Positions 29,623-38,179 of a DNA stretch of 64,000 nt are shown piece after piece; positions within the stretch are counted from its first letter, which is position 1, and each line of letters opens with the position of its first letter. This DNA is from Rhodoferax potami. GTDB taxonomy: Bacteria; Pseudomonadota; Gammaproteobacteria; Burkholderiales; Burkholderiaceae_C. The stretch spans positions 2,067,001 through 2,131,000 of the forward strand of contig NZ_JAVBIK010000001.1 of assembly GCF_032193805.1 (NCBI RefSeq), in the 5' to 3' direction. Below the pieces are notes generated by a model. That model was not told the DNA's origin. It did not search any database and saw only the letters and a list, made by a program, of their open reading frames with translations. The translations under genes were made by a program, and so were the position numbers.

Positions 29623-31485
29623 ATGGACAAAGCCGACTTCATACATCTGGTGCGCCTGAACGAGCACGCGAGCGCAGAAAACAGTGGCGCCTACCGCCGC
29701 AGCTTGGCCCGGTTTGCGGCGCTGGGCTACTTGTGGGTGGTGGTGTGCTTTGTCTTGGCCATCGTGCTGCTGGTCATGTCGGGCAAAGCGCTGTTGCAGG
29801 GGCCGGTCAAAGGATATTGGGTCATGCTGCTGCTCTCCGGGGTGGGCTTGCTTTGGAGCAGCGTGCGCGCACTGTGGCTGCGCCTAGAGGCGCCCGAAGG
29901 CAGTCCGCTCGCCCCGGCCGACGCCCCCTTGCTATTCGAGGCTCTGGAGTGTATCCGCAAAAAAACCCAGGGCCCACCCATCCACCATGTGCTGCTCGAT
30001 TCCAGCTTCAACGCCAGCATCAGCCAGCTGCCCCGCTTCGGTTTGCTGGGCGGCGCCACCAACTACCTGACCATCGGCCTGCCCCTGCTGCTCGCGCTGG
30101 ACCGGCCGCGGTTTCTGGCGGTCATGGCGCACGAATACGGCCACCTGCGCGGCGGCCACGGGCAGTTTGCTGCCTGGATTTACCGCACCCGCATGAGCTG
30201 GACCAAGCTTTACGAGAGCATGGAAGAAGACGCAGGCCTCATGGCCCACGCCACCCAGACCTTTCTGCACTGGTACTTTCCGCGGTTCATGGCCAAAACC
30301 TTTGCGCTGGCCCGGCAAGACGAGTACGAGGCCGATCGCATCGCCTGCAAGCTGTTAGGGCGCGATGTGGCCGGCGCCGCCCTGGCCGAAATCGCCGTCA
30401 AAGGCGCGTGGCTCGGCCGCGAGTTCTGGCCTTTGCACTGGGCATCGGCAGGGCGCAGCCTCCAGCCCATGGGGCCGTTTTCGGCCATGCGGGTGCTGCT
30501 CACCCAACCGGTGCGCGACGACTTTGCCCGCGACGCGCTGCGCCAATCCCTCAAGGAAATGAGCAACCTCGACGACACCCACCCCGTGCTGCGCGACCGG
30601 CTCGAGGCCATGGGCGCGCGCAAAGAGCTGCCCCAGTGGTCGGCCAAACCGGCTATCGACCTGCTGGGCGCAAGCGCCAACACTTGGCTCCAGCGCATGG
30701 ACCAGCAATGGTGCCGCGACAACGCCTCCGACTGGAAGCTCCACCACGCCTATTTGCGCCGGGTCGAAGAGCGGGTGCAAACCCTGCAAGCCAGCCTCTT
30801 GCGCAACAACGCTGATGAGCTCACCCAGCTCGGCGACCTGAAGCGCCGGCTCGATGCCTCCGCCGATGTGCGCGACTGCTATGTCCGTGCCCTGCAGTTG
30901 GCACCCAACCACCCGGGGGCCCTGCGCGGCATGGTGCGCACGCTGCCCGACACCGATGTGGCCGGCCGCCTCGACGGGCTCAACCGCTTGGTCGAGGTCC
31001 ACGCCGCCAGCACCTGGTGGGCGGCCAGCACCGCGGTGCAGATGCTGGAGCCGCTGGTAGCCGCAGGCCAGCCCTATGACCCGCTGCTCAAGCAATGGCG
31101 CGCCCGCCTCAAACAAGCCGACGAGGCCGAGCGGCGCGCCTGGAACGAGATGGTCGACACCCGGTATTTCCAGTCCATCACCCGCCACGACCTCAACGAC
31201 TTTGAGACCGGCGAACTGCAGGCCGATCTGGCGCGCTGCAAGCCCCTGCGCCGCGCTTGGCTGGTGCGCAAAAACCTCCAAGAGTTTGCCTACCGCCGCT
31301 GCTACATCCTGTTTGTGGAGCTGCCCGGCCTGCCCGATGGCGAGCGCTATGCGCTGTGCCGCAGCCTCGAGCGCTCGCTGGACTTGCCCGGCCCGGTGCT
31401 GGTGCTGTGGGCCGGCACCGACCCGACGCTGCAAGACATCCAGAAAAACACCTTCGATGTCACGTTTGCACGCTCGGTGGCATAG
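29623..31485 (+). CDS. M48-family metallopeptidase with C-terminal repeat region
   Basis: A 620-residue membrane protein. Two transmembrane helices (about residues 35-85) are followed by an M48 zinc peptidase with HEYGH (in LAVMAHEYGHLRGG) and the third ligand Glu in DEYEADRIAC. The C-terminal 300 residues are helical with a TPR-like stretch (VRDCYVRALQLAPNHPGALRGM). AAAGGGAGCGCG precedes the ATG. Such fusions resemble HtpX/BepA-type quality-control proteases; the substrate is unknown. It ends shortly before the hom leader. Confidence 0.85.
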   Translation: MDKADFIHLVRLNEHASAENSGAYRRSLARFAALGYLWVVVCFVLAIVLLVMSGKALLQGPVKGYWVMLLLSGVGLLWSSVRALWLRLEAPEGSPLAPADAPLLFEALECIRKKTQGPPIHHVLLDSSFNASISQLPRFGLLGGATNYLTIGLPLLLALDRPRFLAVMAHEYGHLRGGHGQFAAWIYRTRMSWTKLYESMEEDAGLMAHATQTFLHWYFPRFMAKTFALARQDEYEADRIACKLLGRDVAGAALAEIAVKGAWLGREFWPLHWASAGRSLQPMGPFSAMRVLLTQPVRDDFARDALRQSLKEMSNLDDTHPVLRDRLEAMGARKELPQWSAKPAIDLLGASANTWLQRMDQQWCRDNASDWKLHHAYLRRVEERVQTLQASLLRNNADELTQLGDLKRRLDASADVRDCYVRALQLAPNHPGALRGMVRTLPDTDVAGRLDGLNRLVEVHAASTWWAASTAVQMLEPLVAAGQPYDPLLKQWRARLKQADEAERRAWNEMVDTRYFQSITRHDLNDFETGELQADLARCKPLRRAWLVRKNLQEFAYRRCYILFVELPGLPDGERYALCRSLERSLDLPGPVLVLWAGTDPTLQDIQKNTFDVTFARSVA

Positions 31486-31493
31486 TTTTAATT

Positions 31494-31509
31494 TGCTCCG
31501 CGCGGAGCA
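31494..31509. promoter_or_regulatory. 16-bp palindrome upstream of the hom leader
   Basis: TGCTCCGCGCGGAGCA is perfectly palindromic and begins 8 bp after the peptidase stop. There is no T run behind it, so it is not an intrinsic terminator. Its place just before the leader peptide suggests an operator for the hom transcription unit. Confidence 0.35.
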
Positions 31510-31522
31510 CTTTGCCTGTGCT

Positions 31523-31636
31523 ATGCTCCGGTCCATGTTGTGCACTTTTTGCCTGAACCCCCACCGCGCTTTGGCGCGTGCCCTGCCGGGCGAGGCCGTG
31601 CGCAGCATTACCACCATTACCACCACGGCCACCTGA
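31523..31636 (+). CDS. Thr/Ile-rich leader peptide of homoserine dehydrogenase
   Basis: A 37-codon open frame (ATG at 31523, or 33 codons from the in-frame ATG at 31535) that ends at TGA 31634-31636, 97 bp before hom. Its last ten residues are SITTITTTAT, with six Thr and two Ile codons (five of them ACC). This is the hallmark of thr-operon leader peptides such as E. coli ThrL, where translation speed through Thr/Ile codons reports charged tRNA levels. It is too short for ordinary gene calling. Confidence 0.75.
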   Translation: MLRSMLCTFCLNPHRALARALPGEAVRSITTITTTAT

Positions 31637-31668
31637 GTCGTGCAGGTGGCCGTTCCGGCTGCCACCTG
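31625..31668 (+). promoter_or_regulatory. Attenuator: mutually exclusive hairpins over the leader stop
   Basis: ACGGCCACCTG (31625-31635) pairs perfectly with CAGGTGGCCGT (31643-31653), an 11-bp stem with a 7-nt loop that contains the leader's final Thr codons and stop. The same middle strand (31643-31650) can instead pair with GCCACCTG (31661-31668). A ribosome stalled on the Thr codons would block the first stem and allow the second. A GC-rich hairpin further on (about 31690-31712) lacks a U run, so termination, if it occurs, is not a standard intrinsic terminator. Confidence 0.7.
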
Positions 31669-31733
31669 GTGTACCTCCCGCAGAGCGAACCGGCCCCGGC
31701 AGCCGGGCCCGCAACTGTTCCGGAAGACACCTT

Positions 31734-33116
31734 ATGTACCAAGACCACTTCTCCCTCTCAGCCAGCAGCCCGGCCGGCACCGCACCGCCTGCTGCGCCCG
31801 CCCCCTTGCGCGTAGGCCTGCTCGGGTTGGGCACCGTGGGCAGCGGCACCTATGCGGTGCTCGAGCGTAACGCGGCCTTGATTGCCGCCCGCGCCGGCCG
31901 CCGGATCGAGGTGCGCATGGTGGCAGTGCGCAACTTGGCGCGGGCCCGCACCGTGCTGGGCGAGCAGCCGGGCACCCCGCTGCTGACCGACGACCCGCAG
32001 GCCCTGGTCTGCAGCCCCGAGGTCGATGTGGTGGTCGAGGTCATGGGCGGCACCGGGCTGGCCCGCAGCTTGGTGCTGCAAGCCATTGCCCATGGCAAAC
32101 ACGTGGTCACCGCCAACAAGGCTTTGCTCGCCGAGCACGGCGCCGAGATTTTTGCCGCTGCCCAAGCCCGTGGCGTGGTGGTGGCCTACGAGGGTGCGGT
32201 GGCGGTCAGCATCCCGATCATCAAGGCGCTGCGCGAGGGCCTGACCGCCAACCGCATCGAGTGGGTGGCCGGCATCATCAACGGCACCACCAACTTCATC
32301 CTCTCCGCCATGCGCGAGCGCGGCCTGAGCTTCGCCACGGCACTGGCCGAGGCCCAAGCCCTGGGCTACGCCGAGGCCGACCCCGCCTTTGATGTGCAGG
32401 GCACCGATGCCGCGCACAAGCTCAGCCTGCTGGCGGCCAACGCCTTCGGCACGTTGCCGCAATACCCGCAAGTGCAGGTGCAAGGCATTACCGCGGTAGA
32501 CGCAGCTGATGTCGCCTTTGCCGAGCAACTGGGCTACCGCCTCAAGCTGCTGGGCATTGCCAAGCGTCATGGCACTGGGCTGGAGCTGCGGGTGCACCCC
32601 ACCTTGCTGCCTGAGAGCCATTTGCTCGCGCAGGTGCATGGCAGCATGAATGCCGTCATGGTCAAGAGCGATGCGGCGGGCATTACCTTGTATTACGGCG
32701 CCGGCGCTGGGGCCGAGCAAACCGGCTCGGCGGTGATTGCCGACCTCGTAGACCTGGCCCGCAGTGCCAGCCTGTCGCCGGCGCAGCGGGTGCCTGCACT
32801 CGGCTTTGCCAGCGGAGTGCAGCCCGGCCTGCCGGTCGTGGGCGCAGACGATGTGGAGAGCGCCTTTTATGTCCGCCTGGACCTGAGCCGCCCGGACGCT
32901 ACCGTGCCCCGTGTGTTGCAGCAGCTGGCCGCTGACGGCGTGCAGGTGCAGCGCATGGCACAGCACCCCCACCCCAGTGACCCCGAGTTGCGCTGCCTGG
33001 TGCTGCTAACCGCCCCGCTGGCCTTGCGCACCTTGCGCCCCGCCTTGCAAGCGGTAGAGGCCTGGCCCACCGTGCTGGGCTATGCCAGTGTGCTGCGAGT
33101 GGAGAGCTTGGTCTGA
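31734..33116 (+). CDS. hom: Homoserine dehydrogenase
   Basis: A 460-residue NAD(P)-dependent enzyme that reduces aspartate semialdehyde to homoserine in Thr/Met/Ile biosynthesis. The Rossmann motif LLGLGTVGSGTY follows a 25-residue variable N-terminus. TANKALLAEHG, GIINGTTNFIL and GYAEADPAFDVQGTDAAHKL are the catalytic domain, and a C-terminal ACT domain (about 375-460) is the usual site of threonine feedback. thrC is not adjacent. Control is probably by both feedback and the leader attenuator. Confidence 0.93.
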   Translation: MYQDHFSLSASSPAGTAPPAAPAPLRVGLLGLGTVGSGTYAVLERNAALIAARAGRRIEVRMVAVRNLARARTVLGEQPGTPLLTDDPQALVCSPEVDVVVEVMGGTGLARSLVLQAIAHGKHVVTANKALLAEHGAEIFAAAQARGVVVAYEGAVAVSIPIIKALREGLTANRIEWVAGIINGTTNFILSAMRERGLSFATALAEAQALGYAEADPAFDVQGTDAAHKLSLLAANAFGTLPQYPQVQVQGITAVDAADVAFAEQLGYRLKLLGIAKRHGTGLELRVHPTLLPESHLLAQVHGSMNAVMVKSDAAGITLYYGAGAGAEQTGSAVIADLVDLARSASLSPAQRVPALGFASGVQPGLPVVGADDVESAFYVRLDLSRPDATVPRVLQQLAADGVQVQRMAQHPHPSDPELRCLVLLTAPLALRTLRPALQAVEAWPTVLGYASVLRVESLV

Positions 33117-33131
33117 GTGAGTGTTTAAGTG

Positions 33132-33187
33132 TCAAACAGGCCGCTAAAGCAGGTAATGATTGGGCCAGCAACTATTAAAAAAATAGC
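33132..33187 (+). repeat. 56-bp dispersed repeat, copy c
   Basis: An intergenic, more diverged copy between hom and the effector-binding protein: TCAAACAGGCCGCTAAAGCA at the left and ACTATTAAAAAAATAGC at the right. It keeps the length of 56 bp and the terminal CTATT/AATAG stem. Confidence 0.65.
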
Positions 33188-33237
33188 ATGATCAACACCG
33201 CAAGAAATGTCTGCTCGGCGCTTTTAGACTGCCGCTT

Positions 33238-33747
33238 ATGTTTAACCTCCAAGGCCAGCGCTCCATGTCCAATACGTCAACCCCGCCCGCAATCGCGCAT
33301 CACTTTGTGGTGCAGCCCGATGCCATCACCGTCGTTGGCATAGAGCTGCGCACTTCCAATCTGGAGGCTATGCAAACCATTCCACCGCATTGGCAGCGCT
33401 TCGGGCAAGAAGGCGTGTTGGATCGCATCTCCGGCCGGGTGGATCGTGATGTACTGGCGGTGTACACCCACTTTGCCCACGCCGGGCGCGACAACACCGG
33501 CTTGTATTCGTTGGTGATCGGCGCGCAGGTAGCGCCTGATGCGCCGGTGCCTGCGGGCATGGTGCGGGTGGTGGTGCCCGCGTCTCGGCGTGCGGTATTT
33601 CCGGTACTGCCCGCGCACTTGGACAGGGTGGGCCCGGTCTGGGGCGCTGTGTGGGCGCAGACCACGCTGCCCAAGACCTTTGTAGCCGAATACGAGCGCT
33701 ATGGTGCGCAAGGCGATATCAGTATCTCCATCGGTTTGGCACATTAA
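33238..33747 (+). CDS. GyrI-like effector-binding domain protein
   Basis: A protein of 160-169 residues consisting of a single GyrI/AraC-effector-binding fold (HFVVQPDAITVVGIELRTSN to the final ISISIGLAH). The ATG at 33265 (MSNTSTPP, with AAGG upstream) is an alternative start. It has no DNA-binding domain. The next gene, 4 bp downstream, encodes an AraC regulator with a related effector domain, so both may sense the same small molecule. Confidence 0.78.
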   Translation: MFNLQGQRSMSNTSTPPAIAHHFVVQPDAITVVGIELRTSNLEAMQTIPPHWQRFGQEGVLDRISGRVDRDVLAVYTHFAHAGRDNTGLYSLVIGAQVAPDAPVPAGMVRVVVPASRRAVFPVLPAHLDRVGPVWGAVWAQTTLPKTFVAEYERYGAQGDISISIGLAH

Positions 33748-33751
33748 GGCA

Positions 33752-34594
33752 ATGACCGACTACCGGGAGCGCCTGAGCCGGGTCCAAGCTTATATCCACG
33801 ACCACCTCGATCAGCCGCTGGACCTCGCACGCCTTGCCGAGGTGGCGCACCTTTCGCCTTACCACTGGCACCGCGTGTACCACGCGCTATATGGCGAGAC
33901 CATTGCCGCCACCGTGCGCCGCCTGCGCTTGCACCGGGCGACGGGCTTTCTGGCGCACACCGCCCTGCCGGTGGAGCACATCGCACGCAAGTGCGGCTAC
34001 CCCAATGTGCAGTCATTCACACGGGCCTTTGGTGCGGTGTATGGCACCAGCCCATCTCGCTATCGCGCCGAGGGCAGTCACACCGTGTTCAGCCAAGGGC
34101 TGGCAGAACCGGTGGCCGCGGGCTACACCGTAGAGCTCCGGCTTGTACCTGAAATACGACTAGGCGGCGTGGCCCACCGTGGCTCCTACATGCGCATGGG
34201 GAAAGCCTTTGCACAGACCCACGCCGCCATGGCCGCGCAAGGGCTGATGCAGCCTGACACCCGCTGGATGGCCGTGTATTACGACGACCCCTACGCCGTG
34301 CCCGAAGCACAGCTGCACAGCTGTGCAGGCCTTAGTCTGCCACCGGGCTATGTCGGGGAACTGGCGGCACCGCTAGAGCCCCTGACCCTGGGCGGCAGCC
34401 TGTGCGCCGTCATGCGCTATCGCGGTCCCTACGCCAGCATTCGCGTGGCCTATCGCTGGCTGTATGGGCAATGGCTGGTGCAAGCCGGCCACGAGGCCGC
34501 CGATCTGCCCGTGTTTGAGGACTACCTCAACAACCCGCGCGACACAGCACCTGCCGACCTGCTCACCGACATCTACTTGCCGCTGCGCGGCTGA
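33752..34594 (+). CDS. AraC-family regulator with GyrI-like effector domain
   Basis: A 280-residue protein. The N-terminal AraC DNA-binding domain has two helix-turn-helix units (LDLARLAEVAHLSPYHWHRV and VEHIARKCGYPNVQSFTRAF), followed by a GyrI-like domain (about 120-280). This SoxS/Rob-like architecture binds drugs or other ligands. The gene is in one unit with the preceding effector-binding gene. Its last codons overlap a decayed gene end on the opposite strand. Confidence 0.9.
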   Translation: MTDYRERLSRVQAYIHDHLDQPLDLARLAEVAHLSPYHWHRVYHALYGETIAATVRRLRLHRATGFLAHTALPVEHIARKCGYPNVQSFTRAFGAVYGTSPSRYRAEGSHTVFSQGLAEPVAAGYTVELRLVPEIRLGGVAHRGSYMRMGKAFAQTHAAMAAQGLMQPDTRWMAVYYDDPYAVPEAQLHSCAGLSLPPGYVGELAAPLEPLTLGGSLCAVMRYRGPYASIRVAYRWLYGQWLVQAGHEAADLPVFEDYLNNPRDTAPADLLTDIYLPLRG

Positions 34595-34707
34595 GGGCGT
34601 GCGCCCACCACCTTAGCCAGCTGCCCAACGAGCTTGGGCAGCTGCTCCACCGGCACCTGCGCGTAGCCCAGCAAAAAGCCGCGCCAGGGCTGCACGCGCT
34701 GGCTCAC
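34573..34707 (-). pseudogene. Remnant of a MocR/PdxR-type regulator C-terminus
   Basis: In the minus strand a frame ending at TAG 34573-34575 reads QRVQPWRGFLLGYAQVPVEQ and then LPKLVGQLAKVVGARP. It resembles the C-terminal end of MocR (GntR-aminotransferase) regulators, where the segment is usually LLLGYA...L. No upstream reading frame continues it. It is a decayed fragment; the assignment is by pattern memory only. Confidence 0.45.
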
Positions 34708-34832
34708 GGCTTGAGGCTGAGGGCAGTAGCTACTATTCGCTGCTGGCGCAGTTGTTGCGGAGTGAGTCCTTTTTTCGCCTTCTTAAATCCTCGGGCGCGA
34801 GGCTGATGCGACCAAGGCCACAAATCTGGCTG

Positions 34833-35117
34833 CTATCTCGCCGCTTCCGCAGCAATGTGTCCAGCAAGGGACGCTACGAATGGGCGCAGCCCTGTCATGG
34901 TTGAAAGCTCGACATAGGCACCATCTGCCACGGCCGCGCGTGGCGTGGCGATGACTGAAGCAGACGAGTAGAGCTGTTCCTTGGCAAGCTTCTGGCAAAG
35001 AAGGTCGTAGCGTTTTAGATAGGACGCACCGACGAAATCAGGAAATACCGGGAAGTGAGGCGACTTGTCCTTGATCGGCTTACGCGACGCCGGGGCAGCT
35101 GCGAGCCCTTGCCAAGT
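34833..35117 (-). pseudogene. C-terminal remnant of a type II restriction endonuclease-like protein
   Basis: An open minus-strand frame without a start codon ends at 34833 and reads, in part, [20 protein letters not shown] then [14 protein letters not shown] and [18 protein letters not shown]. The pattern FVGxSYxKRYxLxCxKL resembles PaeR7I-type (XhoI-like) endonucleases near the C-terminus. The N-terminal half, with the active site, is missing. It lies directly beside the Fic gene, and 34708-34832 holds nothing recognisable. Confidence 0.45.
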
Positions 35118-35137
35118 TATGGACAGAACTGGGGTAA

Positions 35138-36367
35138 CTACCCCTTAATCGGGGGCTGCTCCCAACCGGGCACATTCACCGCGTAGCGTGTGGCCTTGCC
35201 CACGCCCTCAACCCGCAGCAGACCACGGATCAGTAAGTCGGCCAGGTCGCGCGTGGCGGTGGCTTTGGAGGTGCCGGTGATCTTGGCGTATTTGTCGGTG
35301 GTCATGCCGCCCAAAAAGCCGCCACCAGAGCCCACATGTCCGGCTTCCAGCAGTCGCTCCAGTACCTTGCGTTGGCGTTCATTGGTTTGGCACTGCGCCG
35401 CCCTTTGCCGGAACTGGGCTTTGTTGGTCGCATCCCGCACCACTGCCTGGCTGGCTATGCACGCTTGGCCGAAAGACTCCACGAACCACAGCACCCACGC
35501 TGTCACGTCCAAGGTGCGGGCCTCGGGTGCAATGCCTCGTAAGCGTTGTGCACGATTGAGCGCGTCGTAATACCCCGCACGGGTCTTGAGCATCTGGTGC
35601 GCCATGCCATACACCTGCACCAGCGCCGGGTTGGCTTGGGTGTCTCGCGCGTGCATGTCTTGCGCGAGCGCCATGTCTGCCAAAGCGCGGCCCAGCCGGC
35701 CATTGCCATCTTCAAACGGGTGGATGGACTCAAACCACAAATGCACCAGCGCCGCTCGCACAATGCCATTCATCGCAGCGGCACCTGCAGCAGGGCGCGT
35801 GTGTTCAAACCATGCCAACAGCCGGTCCATTTCTGATGCAACTTGCACTGAGGCGGGCGCCTCGTAGTGCACCACCTCACGCCCCAACGCCCCGCTGACG
35901 ATTTGCATGGCGTCTAGGTGCTCGCGCAGGCGGCCCACGGCAATCCGCGTAATGCCCGACGTACCCCCCGGAAACAGCGCCGACTGCCAGCGGCACAGCC
36001 GGTCCAGGTCCAGCGCCGCGTGGTGGTTGGCGAGTGCGTCGCCCATCACTTGCACCAATCCTTCCACCGACCTGTCCGCACCTGGCGCATCTGCCAGACT
36101 GAGCCGGTGCGCGACCGACGAGCGCAGGGATTCGAGGTTGAGCTGCTCACCTTCAATGGCAGCCGTGGCCAGTGCCTCTTGCACCCACAGCTCTCGCTGG
36201 ACCGCGTTGGCCTCATCCAGCCCAATGGCGCCCAGTAGCCCCAACAAGCGACCCTGTTCCAGCCGCGCCTGGTCTAGCGCAGACGCAAGCGCCGTTGAAT
36301 CAAAGGTGAGCTGCGGCCACGCAGGGTGCTGCCAGATGTAGCGGGGGCGAGGTGTTTGGGCAGTCAT
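35138..36367 (-). CDS. Fic-family adenylyltransferase with N-terminal inhibitory helix
   Basis: A 409-residue protein. The N-terminal DUF4172/Fic_N region starts [14 protein letters not shown]. The Fic core has the catalytic [12 protein letters not shown]. The C-terminal winged helix ([20 protein letters not shown]) suggests DNA binding. The segment TAAIEGEQ fits the [S/T]xxxE[G/N] inhibitory helix of class II Fic enzymes, so it is probably auto-inhibited. Fic enzymes transfer AMP to protein hydroxyls; the target is unknown. Confidence 0.9.
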   Translation of the reverse strand: MTAQTPRPRYIWQHPAWPQLTFDSTALASALDQARLEQGRLLGLLGAIGLDEANAVQRELWVQEALATAAIEGEQLNLESLRSSVAHRLSLADAPGADRSVEGLVQVMGDALANHHAALDLDRLCRWQSALFPGGTSGITRIAVGRLREHLDAMQIVSGALGREVVHYEAPASVQVASEMDRLLAWFEHTRPAAGAAAMNGIVRAALVHLWFESIHPFEDGNGRLGRALADMALAQDMHARDTQANPALVQVYGMAHQMLKTRAGYYDALNRAQRLRGIAPEARTLDVTAWVLWFVESFGQACIASQAVVRDATNKAQFRQRAAQCQTNERQRKVLERLLEAGHVGSGGGFLGGMTTDKYAKITGTSKATATRDLADLLIRGLLRVEGVGKATRYAVNVPGWEQPPIKG

Positions 36368-36417
36368 GAGGCGTATTTTGATAGATACGGCTCATAAAGT
36401 GATGCGTATTTTTGCAA

Positions 36418-36813
36418 TTACACCTTAGGCGGGCGAAACAGTGCGCAGATTTTGTTGCCGTCCGGGTCGCGCAGGTAGGCCAGATACAGCTGGCCCGAGG
36501 CTGCGGTGCGCCAGCCGGGTGGGTCTTCGCAAGTGGTGCCGCCGTTGGCTACACCGGCTGCGTGAAACGCATCGGCCTGCTCGGTGCTGCTCATGGCAAA
36601 GCCGATGGTGCTGCCGTTGCCGGCAGTCGCCGGCTCGCCATTGATGGGGGTGGTAATGCCAAACAGGCCCGTGGCCGTGCGGTAAAAGTAGCGCCCGGCC
36701 TCGCCGTTGTGGTTGTGCACACCGGGCTTGATGCCTAGGGTGCCCAAGAGCGCGTCGTAAAACTTGCGCGAGGCTTCAAGATCGTTAACACCGAGGATTA
36801 CGTGACTGAACAT
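36418..36813 (-). CDS. VOC-family (glyoxalase-fold) protein
   Basis: A 131-residue protein starting MFSHVILGVNDLEASRKFYD, the first beta-alpha-beta unit of the vicinal oxygen chelate fold, and ending LAYLRDPDGNKICALF, the usual metal-site strand. The order and length match bleomycin-resistance/glyoxalase-like proteins. AAAGGAGACTCCC precedes the ATG. The substrate is unknown. Confidence 0.85.
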   Translation of the reverse strand: MFSHVILGVNDLEASRKFYDALLGTLGIKPGVHNHNGEAGRYFYRTATGLFGITTPINGEPATAGNGSTIGFAMSSTEQADAFHAAGVANGGTTCEDPPGWRTAASGQLYLAYLRDPDGNKICALFRPPKV

Positions 36814-36917
36814 GGGAGTCTCCTTTGTTGTGTGCCATGGCCGAGCAGAGTTCTACCAGAAAGCCCCGCACCCGACCGCACCTGCGGGACTGCCCCCCGG
36901 CACCAGCCCGGAATGGT

Positions 36918-37211
36918 TCAGCCCGCAGAGCGCTTTTTTGCGGCAATGAAATACAGCAGCGGCCCGAACGAACCCACCAGCAGGCAGAACACCGCCCACG
37001 GCAAAAACGGTCGGCCGTTGGCTTGCGCATCGCGCCTGATAAACACCAGCAGCAAACACATGGCGATCACCAAGTCGGCATAAATCTGCCAGCTCGCCGG
37101 GTCGCGTGTGTAAAACGCCAGCCACGCCAACAGCCCGCCGTAGTGCAGCAGCGTGTAGCCGGTCAGGGCACCAAAAACAATGAGTACGAAGATCAACACA
37201 GCCTTGTTCAT
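36918..37211 (-). CDS. Small membrane protein, DUF2834-like
   Basis: A 97-residue protein with three hydrophobic helices (FVLIVFGALTGYTLL, YADLVIAMCLLLVF, PWAVFCLLVGSFGPLLYFI). The pattern WQIYADLVIA...RRDA...LPWAVFCLLVGSFGPLLYF resembles DUF2834 proteins. AAGGAAATCTC precedes the ATG. It is divergent from the XRE regulator across a clear operator. The function is unknown. Confidence 0.7.
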   Translation of the reverse strand: MNKAVLIFVLIVFGALTGYTLLHYGGLLAWLAFYTRDPASWQIYADLVIAMCLLLVFIRRDAQANGRPFLPWAVFCLLVGSFGPLLYFIAAKKRSAG

Positions 37212-37285
37212 GAGATTTCCTTGTGAGAAGTGGCGCCAGCAAACAGCGCTGACGGGGCCAAAGTTTGCGCAGCGCCATGCATCCG

Positions 37286-37310
37286 CGCAATTACGTCGCA
37301 GGTAATTGCG
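37286..37310. promoter_or_regulatory. Perfect 9-bp inverted repeat operator upstream of the XRE regulator
   Basis: CGCAATTAC (37286-37294) and GTAATTGCG (37302-37310) are perfect inverted copies separated by 7 bp, 30 bp before the XRE start codon and within the divergent region shared with the small membrane protein. The symmetry and position fit an autoregulatory site. Confidence 0.7.
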
Positions 37311-37339
37311 AAAGCGCAGCGCTGTGATTCAATGCCCGC

Positions 37340-38179
37340 ATGGAAACCAGCACCATCCACCCGCACAACGCCCAGCCCGACAGCCTGCAAACCACCCTGC
37401 AAACCGCGCGCAAATCCAAGCGCCTGAGCCAGTTGGAACTGGCCCTGCGCATGGGCGTGAGCCAGCGGCATGTGAGCTTTGTGGAAAGCGGCCGCGCCCA
37501 GCCCAGCCGCGAGCTGCTGCTGAGCTGGCTGCACGAGCTGCAAGCCCCGCTTGCCCTGCGCAACGTGGCTCTGCAGCAGGCCGGCTTTGCCCCGGTCTAC
37601 CGCGGCAGCGAGCTGGCCGACGCGGTGCTTGCCCCGGTGCGCGACGCGCTGGCCCAGCTGCTACAAGCGCACGACCCCATGCCCGCCATGGTGATGGACG
37701 CCGCCTGGAACGTGCTGCACATGAACCGCGGTGCCCAGTGGCTGGCCACCACCCTCATGCCCTGGGTGGCCGACCTGCCCCCCGGCGCGCCTGTGAACAT
37801 GATCGACGCCATGCTTCACCCCGAGGGCATGACCAAGCACATCACCAACCTCGAAGAAGTGGCCCCCGCCCTGCTGGCCCACATGCGCGACGACGCCAGC
37901 GTGGTGCCCGACATCCTGCCCCGTGTGGAGCAGCTGGCGCAGCAGATGCAGCAGCGCCTGGGCAAACGGGTGCTGGCAGCGTGGCCGCGCCAGATGGCGC
38001 CGGTGCTCACCACCCGCTTTGCCACGCGGCATGGCGAGCTGGCTTTTTTCAGCATGTTTTCTACCTTCGGCACCCCGCAAGACATCACACTGGCATCCCT
38101 GCGGGTGGAGCATGTGTTTCCGGCGGACGAGGCTACGCGGGCGGTGTTGACTAAACATTTAAGCCAAATTGGCACCTAG
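37340..38179 (+). CDS. XRE-family regulator with MmyB-like ligand domain
   Basis: A 279-residue regulator. The N-terminal helix-turn-helix (about 18-75, SQLELALRMGVSQRHVSFVE) is followed by an MmyB-like domain (about 110-270) with VMDAAWNVLHMNRGA and FFSMFSTFGTPQDITLASLR. These domains bind fatty-acid-like ligands in solved members. The last five residues SQIGT and the stop codon are encoded by a copy of the dispersed 56-bp repeat. It probably acts on its own promoter and the divergent membrane gene. Confidence 0.88.
   Translation: METSTIHPHNAQPDSLQTTLQTARKSKRLSQLELALRMGVSQRHVSFVESGRAQPSRELLLSWLHELQAPLALRNVALQQAGFAPVYRGSELADAVLAPVRDALAQLLQAHDPMPAMVMDAAWNVLHMNRGAQWLATTLMPWVADLPPGAPVNMIDAMLHPEGMTKHITNLEEVAPALLAHMRDDASVVPDILPRVEQLAQQMQQRLGKRVLAAWPRQMAPVLTTRFATRHGELAFFSMFSTFGTPQDITLASLRVEHVFPADEATRAVLTKHLSQIGT

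Noticed and set aside
31690..31712. GC-rich hairpin before hom as an intrinsic terminator
   Set aside because: There is no U run after the stem, so it does not meet the criteria; it is kept only as part of the attenuator discussion.
34720..34745. Eighth copy of the 56-bp repeat (GTAGCTACTATT region)
   Set aside because: Only about 12 bases match; the AGCCC and GCGC landmarks are absent at the required spacing.
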